From the NCBI RefSeq assembly GCF_017599305.1, contig NZ_JAGFWR010000028.1:1-64000 (forward strand): DNA of 64,000 nucleotides, read 5' to 3'. The position numbers and the translations under genes were made by a program. The notes below the pieces were generated by a model that was not told the DNA's origin, ran no database searches, and saw only the letters and a program-made list of their open reading frames with translations. This document shows positions 60,207 through 64,000 of this stretch, one piece after another; position 1 is the stretch's first letter; every line of letters begins with the position of its first letter. This stretch comes from Micromonospora antibiotica (lineage in GTDB: Bacteria > Actinomycetota > Actinomycetes > Mycobacteriales > Micromonosporaceae).

Positions 60207-61109
60207 GTGGCACTCAAGAAGGTCCGGAGCGTCCGCAGCGGCGCCATCTTCACCCTGCCGTACCTCGTCGGCCTGGAGCACGGCTACTTCGCCGAGGAGG
60301 GCATCGACCTGGAACTGGTCGCCCCCGGCTCGTACGATGCGGTGCTCAAGCCGATCGAGGAGCACGAGCTGGTCAGCTCGTTCGGCGGCATCTCCACACC
60401 GTTCGAGAGCGGCGACGTCTCCCTCTACCGGGCCTGCGAGTGGGGGCAGATCCGCCGCTCCCACGACAGCGGACGCGGCGGCCAGATCATCGCGAAGCGG
60501 GCCTCGGTGGCCAGCCAGGCGATCTTCGTGCGGCCCGACTCCGACATCAAGCACCCGCAGGGCCTGGCCAACCGGACCGTCGGCGTCAACTTCCACCACG
60601 GCTCGCACTACCTGGCCATCCAGTCCCTGGAGGGTTTCCTGGAGTCCGACGAGATCAAGGTGGTGCACGCCGGCGGGCCGGCCGAGCGGTTCCGCAAGCT
60701 GCGCGACGGCGAGATCGACGCGGTCGCGCTGATGGAGCCGTGGACCACCGCCGCCGAGAAGCTCGGGTACGTGCTGATCACCGAGGCGTTCTACGTCGGC
60801 TCGGAGATCGCCAGCGCCGACGTCGACCCGGAGACCTTCGCCGCCGTCGACCGGGCCGTCCGCCGGGCCGTCACGAAGATCAACGAGGACATCCGGCCGT
60901 ACCTGCACCACTTCGTCGCCGAGGTCCCCGAGGACCTGGTGAAGCTGGAGCCGGCCGACTTCCGGCTGGGCCGGCTGCGCTACGTCGACCCGGAGCCCTA
61001 CCCCGAGGCCGAGTTCGAGCGCACCTACCGGTGGATGGTGAAGTGGGGCCTGATCACCCCCGAATCGACGTTCACCTCCATCGTGGACAACCGGGTCGTC
61101 ACGGTCTGA
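60207..61109 (+). CDS. Signal-less SBP-fold (NMT1/THI5-like) protein
   Basis: 300 residues with a type II periplasmic-binding fold: GAIFTLPYLVGLEHGYFAEEGIDLELV, LANRTVGVNFHHGSHYLAIQSLEGFLESDEIKVVH, LRDGEIDAVALMEPWTTAAEKLGYVLITEAFY. Unlike a transporter component it has no signal peptide, lipobox or Tat motif; the protein begins directly at the first strand (MALKKVRSVRSG). Cytoplasmic members of this fold include enzymes such as DszB-type desulfinases and THI5 pyrimidine synthases. One Cys (YRACEWGQ, about residue 77) is a possible catalytic residue. GTG 60207 has AGAAGGG upstream. Last gene of the operon. Confidence 0.75.
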   Translation: MALKKVRSVRSGAIFTLPYLVGLEHGYFAEEGIDLELVAPGSYDAVLKPIEEHELVSSFGGISTPFESGDVSLYRACEWGQIRRSHDSGRGGQIIAKRASVASQAIFVRPDSDIKHPQGLANRTVGVNFHHGSHYLAIQSLEGFLESDEIKVVHAGGPAERFRKLRDGEIDAVALMEPWTTAAEKLGYVLITEAFYVGSEIASADVDPETFAAVDRAVRRAVTKINEDIRPYLHHFVAEVPEDLVKLEPADFRLGRLRYVDPEPYPEAEFERTYRWMVKWGLITPESTFTSIVDNRVVTV

Positions 61110-61163
61110 CCCGCGCGCGGGGCCGGCCCGGCCGACGACGTCCGGCCCGGCCCCGCACCGCGG

Positions 61164-61892
61164 TCAGCCCTCGTCCGACGACGAAACCGCCGGGCCGGAC
61201 CCGCGCCGGCCACCACCGCCTTCGACCGGCCCACCCCCGCCGGGACGCGAACCGACGTCGCCGGGTGACCGGGGCGGGGCGACGACCAGGAAGGTGAGAT
61301 CCTCGCGGGCCCTGGCTCCGACGGGCAGGGGCAGGCGGATGCGCCCGGAGTCCACCATGCCCCGCAGGGCGGGACGACTCAGGCCGAACCCGGCCGTGAG
61401 CAGCTTCTCGACCCGGACGGGCGCCGGCAGCTCGAACCTGACGACGACCTCCAGTGGCGCGGCGTCCGCATCCTGCAGGTCGTAGAACGGCAGGTCGGTG
61501 TCCAGCTGCCAGGTGCCGGTCCAGTCGAGCTGGTGGCCGGCCCGACGGGCGAGTGTCGCGTCCATGGTCAACTGTCGCACCACGGCCGGATCGTTGTTCT
61601 CGAACAGCCGCAGCCGTTCGTTGTCCAGCGCCCGCACGTTGACGCGTTCGTGGACGGGAATCTTCGACGTTCGACCGCACCGGTCGCAGCAGATCAACAA
61701 CCACACGTCGAGCAGCTTGTGGTTGGCGTTGACCCGGACCTTGCCGGTGGGGTGGTGCCGGGCGGACCTGCACGACACGCAGGACCTGACGATGGCGGGT
61801 AGTCCGAGCTCGCTGACCACCCACAGCGCTTTGCGGTCGATGCCGGGCCCATGGCCGTGGGCCGGCACGCGGAGATGGCGGGAACTGTTCAT
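61164..61892 (-). CDS. DUF1062-family protein
   Basis: About 242 residues. IVRSCVSCRSARHHPTGKVRVNANHKLLDVWLLICCDRCGRTSKIPVHERV is the DUF1062 hallmark, with two CxxC pairs forming a likely zinc ribbon. The rest has LPFYDLQDADAAPLEVVVRFELPAPVRVEKLLTAGFGLSRPALRGMVDSGRIRLP, where the last part looks like an S4-like RNA-binding patch. The C terminus is Gly/Pro-rich. ATG 61892 is chosen; extending upstream adds Pro-rich sequence of no clear merit. Function unknown. Confidence 0.85.
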   Translation of the reverse strand: MNSSRHLRVPAHGHGPGIDRKALWVVSELGLPAIVRSCVSCRSARHHPTGKVRVNANHKLLDVWLLICCDRCGRTSKIPVHERVNVRALDNERLRLFENNDPAVVRQLTMDATLARRAGHQLDWTGTWQLDTDLPFYDLQDADAAPLEVVVRFELPAPVRVEKLLTAGFGLSRPALRGMVDSGRIRLPLPVGARAREDLTFLVVAPPRSPGDVGSRPGGGGPVEGGGGRRGSGPAVSSSDEG

Positions 61893-62039
61893 GGCTTCGG
61901 CGATTCCAGGGTCTAGGCAGGAGACGCCCGGGGGTGCGATGGCACGCCGGGGGTGCATCCCGGATCCGATGGCGGGCAGCCGGCATCTCGGCGGGGAGCA
62001 TGCCGGCTGGCGCGACGTCGCAGATCACGTCGCGTGAAG

Positions 62040-62071
62040 GAAGCCCGCACCGGTCACCCGGTGCGGGCTTC
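62040..62071 (-). terminator. Orphan hairpin between divergent genes
   Basis: GAAGCCCGCACCGG (62040-62053) pairs exactly with CCGGTGCGGGCTTC (62058-62071), 14-bp stem and 4-base loop. It lies between divergent genes, so it ends no identified protein gene. On the minus strand it follows GGGTTCGAGTC (62102-62112), a tRNA T-loop-like sequence. Confidence 0.5.
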
Positions 62072-62265
62072 GAGTGGCACGACGAATGAGACGGGGAGCT
62101 GACTCGAACCCGTCGTCATCGCGCACGTGCGCCACTGGTCACCGACCCATGCGCGTCAGCATGGTCAACCCGCGCGACGAGGGACAACCGGTTTTCCGTG
62201 CGATCCCGCCGTCCGGAAGACGAAATCCACTGTCGGTTGTGGCCGGGAGGTAGTAGAAAGCTGCC

Positions 62266-63042
62266 GTGAAAGAGACTCTGGAGTTCGCTGACCTGTTGCG
62301 CCTGATGGACGAACGATCGGGCGCGTTCCGGGCGGCGGTCGCGACGGCACCCGGCCTCGACGTGCGGGTGCCGACCTGCCCGGAGTGGACGCTGTTCGAC
62401 CTGGTGCAGCACCTGGGCGAAGGGCGACGCAGGTGGGCCGCCATCGTGGCCGCCGGCCCCGCCGACGCTCCACCGGCGATGTCCGCCCCGGTGGTTCCCC
62501 GGGAGCGCGAGGCTCTGCTGGACTGGTTCGCCGCGTCGACGAAGGAACTGCTCGACGCGCTGCGCGATGCCGGCCCGGACCGCGGTTGCTGGACGTGGTG
62601 GGGTCCGTCGCAGTCGCCGCAGACGACCGGCGCCGTCGCCCGGCACCAACTCCAGCAGGTCGCCGTGCACACCTACGACGCCCAGGCCGCGCTGGGCACC
62701 CCGCAGCCGCTGCCGGACGAGGTGGCCCTCGACGGTGTCGACGAGTTCCTGACCACCTGCGTCGCGACGACCATCGCCTGGCCGCACCAGCCCGCGGTCG
62801 TCGACTACCACGCCACCGAGGGCCGGTCATGGCGAACCTGGTTCTCCGCCGACGGTGCCCGGACCGCCCGCCTCCCCACGCCGGTCGCCGTCGAGCACCC
62901 GCAGCTGGCCTATGTCTCCGCCCGGGGCACGGCCCACGAGCTGGTCATGTTCTGCTACGGCCGGATTACGATGGATTCGCTGCGGGTCGACGGCGACCGG
63001 CGTGTCTTCGACCAGTTGATCGCCTGGGAGCCGGAGGAGTAG
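62266..63042 (+). CDS. Mycothiol-dependent maleylpyruvate isomerase N-terminal-domain protein
   Basis: 258 residues. The four-helix MDMPI_N/DinB-like domain is clear: LLRLMDERSGAFRAAVATAP, VPTCPEWTLFDLVQHLGEGRRRWAAIV (the conserved CPEW and H), TTGAVARHQLQQVAVHTYDAQAALG. The C-terminal part (about 170-258) is the SCP2-like MDMPI_C domain. Family members use mycothiol, consistent with an actinobacterial host, but most are uncharacterised. GTG 62266; GAAAG and GGGAGG lie upstream. Followed by a strong hairpin. Confidence 0.88.
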   Translation: MKETLEFADLLRLMDERSGAFRAAVATAPGLDVRVPTCPEWTLFDLVQHLGEGRRRWAAIVAAGPADAPPAMSAPVVPREREALLDWFAASTKELLDALRDAGPDRGCWTWWGPSQSPQTTGAVARHQLQQVAVHTYDAQAALGTPQPLPDEVALDGVDEFLTTCVATTIAWPHQPAVVDYHATEGRSWRTWFSADGARTARLPTPVAVEHPQLAYVSARGTAHELVMFCYGRITMDSLRVDGDRRVFDQLIAWEPEE

Positions 63043-63061
63043 CACGCGACGACGGACCCAC

Positions 63062-63091
63062 CCGCCGTGCGCCGACCTCGGCGCACGGCGG
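63062..63091. terminator. Bidirectional terminator
   Basis: CCGCCGTGCGCCGA (63062-63075) pairs with TCGGCGCACGGCGG (63078-63091), between the converging isomerase-like and alcohol-dehydrogenase genes. Confidence 0.8.
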
Positions 63092-63198
63092 TGGACCCTG
63101 GCAGCCCGGCCCGGCCCGGCCCGGCCGGACAGCGGACGGAGCCGCGCCGCGACGACCTCCCCGACGGGGGCCGCCGCCCACGCAGTACCGGCGCCGGG

Positions 63199-64000
63199 TC
63201 AGGCCCGGTCCCCGGCCCAGGCCGCCTCCAGGATCGCGGTCAGGCTCGCGGTGTCGGTCGGGCCCGGATGGTTCTGGATAAGGCGGGTGACGCCACCTGC
63301 CATCTCCGCGAAGCGGGGAAGATCGGCGCGGGCCACCCCGATGTCGGCCAGGGTGGGTGGGATGCCGATGTCGGCGAGGAGCCCGTCGAGCCAGCTGAGG
63401 AACGTGTCTGCGGCCTCGGTATCCGAGGCGTCGGCGACGTCGAGCCCGCACACCCCGGCGAGGACGGCCAACCGGTCGCCGACAGCGTTTCTGGCCGCAC
63501 GCAGCGCGTAGGGCAGCAGCAGTCCCACACCCAGACCGTGCGGCGTGTGCGTGGCCGCGCCGATGGGGTACTGGAGCGCGTGCGGGGCCGCGTTGCCCGC
63601 GTGGGAGAAGGCGAGCCCGGCGAGCACCGACCCGTAGGACATGTCCGCCCGCGCGTCGGTGTCGCCGCCGTCCCTGACGGCACGACGCAGGCTCCGGGCG
63701 ATCCGCTCGGCGGCCCGCAGCGCGTAGTGGTCGGTGACCGGGTTGCGGCCGAGGAACACCTGCTCCACCGGATCGCGCGGTCCGTGGGGCCGGGGCCGCG
63801 CCGTGTAGCTCTCCACCGCGTGGCAGAACGCGTCGATGCCCGAGTGTGCGGTGACGGTCGCCGGGCAGGTGTAGGTGAGTTCGGGGTCGACGATGGCGAA
63901 GTCGGGCACGATGTGGACGCTGGAGACCCCCACCTTCAGCGCACGGTCCGGGTCGGTCAACACCGACACGGGGGTCAGCTCGGAACCGGTCCCCGACGTC
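63199..64000 (-). CDS. Iron-containing alcohol dehydrogenase (5' end outside window)
   Basis: The C-terminal 266 or so residues of a group III Fe-dependent alcohol dehydrogenase; the gene runs off the right edge. The visible start includes TSGTGSELTPVSVLTD, the conserved GTGSE segment. TVTAHSGIDAFCHAVESYTA has the metal-binding Asp/His, and THTPHGLGVGLLLPYALR provides a further His. Such enzymes reduce aldehydes or ketones (for example maleylacetate reductase, butanol dehydrogenase). It has about 70 bases more than the first internal Met at 63969, which is therefore not the start. Confidence 0.9.
   Translation of the reverse strand, partial: TSGTGSELTPVSVLTDPDRALKVGVSSVHIVPDFAIVDPELTYTCPATVTAHSGIDAFCHAVESYTARPRPHGPRDPVEQVFLGRNPVTDHYALRAAERIARSLRRAVRDGGDTDARADMSYGSVLAGLAFSHAGNAAPHALQYPIGAATHTPHGLGVGLLLPYALRAARNAVGDRLAVLAGVCGLDVADASDTEAADTFLSWLDGLLADIGIPPTLADIGVARADLPRFAEMAGGVTRLIQNHPGPTDTASLTAILEAAWAGDRA

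Noticed and set aside
62095..62125. tRNA on the minus strand
   Set aside because: A GGTTCGAGTC T-loop-like string is present, but T stem, acceptor and anticodon arms cannot be paired.

Overview
The window is high-GC DNA with frequent GTG starts, many 4-base GTGA or ATGA stop/start overlaps, a mycothiol-type maleylpyruvate isomerase domain, HxlR, TetR, LacI and XRE regulators and a wealth of secreted carbohydrate-active enzymes. This points to a filamentous actinobacterium, most likely Micromonosporaceae (Micromonospora or a close relative). I see no transposase, integrase, phage or plasmid gene and no CRISPR array; the DNA looks like chromosomal accessory sequence.

Layout. 0-14.5 kb is a mosaic of small units: a cREC receiver-like protein, a HEAT-repeat protein, a secreted lipase, a VOC/HxlR pair, a four-domain flavin/iron-sulfur oxidoreductase divergent from a TetR gene, an odd HNH nuclease gene, an alpha/beta hydrolase divergent from a second HxlR gene, bluB under a cobalamin riboswitch, and a secreted Kelch protein. 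15.4-20.9 kb is a one-module NRPS (C-A-T-degenerate T-TE) with a coupled MFS exporter. At 21.1 kb lies a cloverleaf tRNA gene with about 54 extra nucleotides in its anticodon loop, directly followed by a TerD-containing MXAN_6230/SCO0854-type gene broken by one in-frame TAA. 24-29 kb holds two large secreted sugar-active proteins (ThuA/DUF1080/CBM6/ricin-B and PQQ-type sugar dehydrogenase/PKD/CBM6/ricin-B) sharing a nearly identical C-terminal lectin module.

30.0-37.0 kb is a compact biosynthetic cluster that I cannot match to a known product: a stand-alone adenylation enzyme plus carrier protein on one strand, and divergently a ribonucleotide-reductase-R2-like diiron enzyme, a second carrier protein, a fatty acyl-AMP ligase, a transglutaminase-fold protein and an acyl-ACP thioesterase. 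The simplest reading is that an amino acid and an oxidised fatty acid are activated on separate carriers and joined by the transglutaminase-like protein. 37.3-40.2 kb is a DinB/methyltransferase/lipoprotein hydrolase operon with a divergent XRE-cupin regulator.

40.3-43.6 kb is a two-gene unit: an NB-ARC/TPR STAND ATPase and an upstream two-helix membrane protein. Both carry the same short NTI-GG-(V/I)(V/I)Q motif (one copy in the ATPase, two in the membrane protein). This resembles the amyloid signalling motifs that link bacterial NLR-like sensors to effectors, and it is the best candidate here for an undescribed system. 43.8-45.7 kb has a Vat-type acetyltransferase with a divergent TetR gene and a small membrane protein.

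45.7-55.7 kb is a polysaccharide-degradation region (GH28-like plus CBM2, GH46 chitosanase plus ricin-B, GH2 plus AbfB, LacI regulator) with recognisable LacI-type operators, interrupted by a stand-alone flavin-dependent halogenase. 56-61 kb is a sulfonate/nitrate-type ABC transporter operon with an MFS pump and a second, signal-less SBP-fold protein. The window ends with a DUF1062 protein, a mycothiol-dependent isomerase-like protein and the 3' part of an iron-containing alcohol dehydrogenase.
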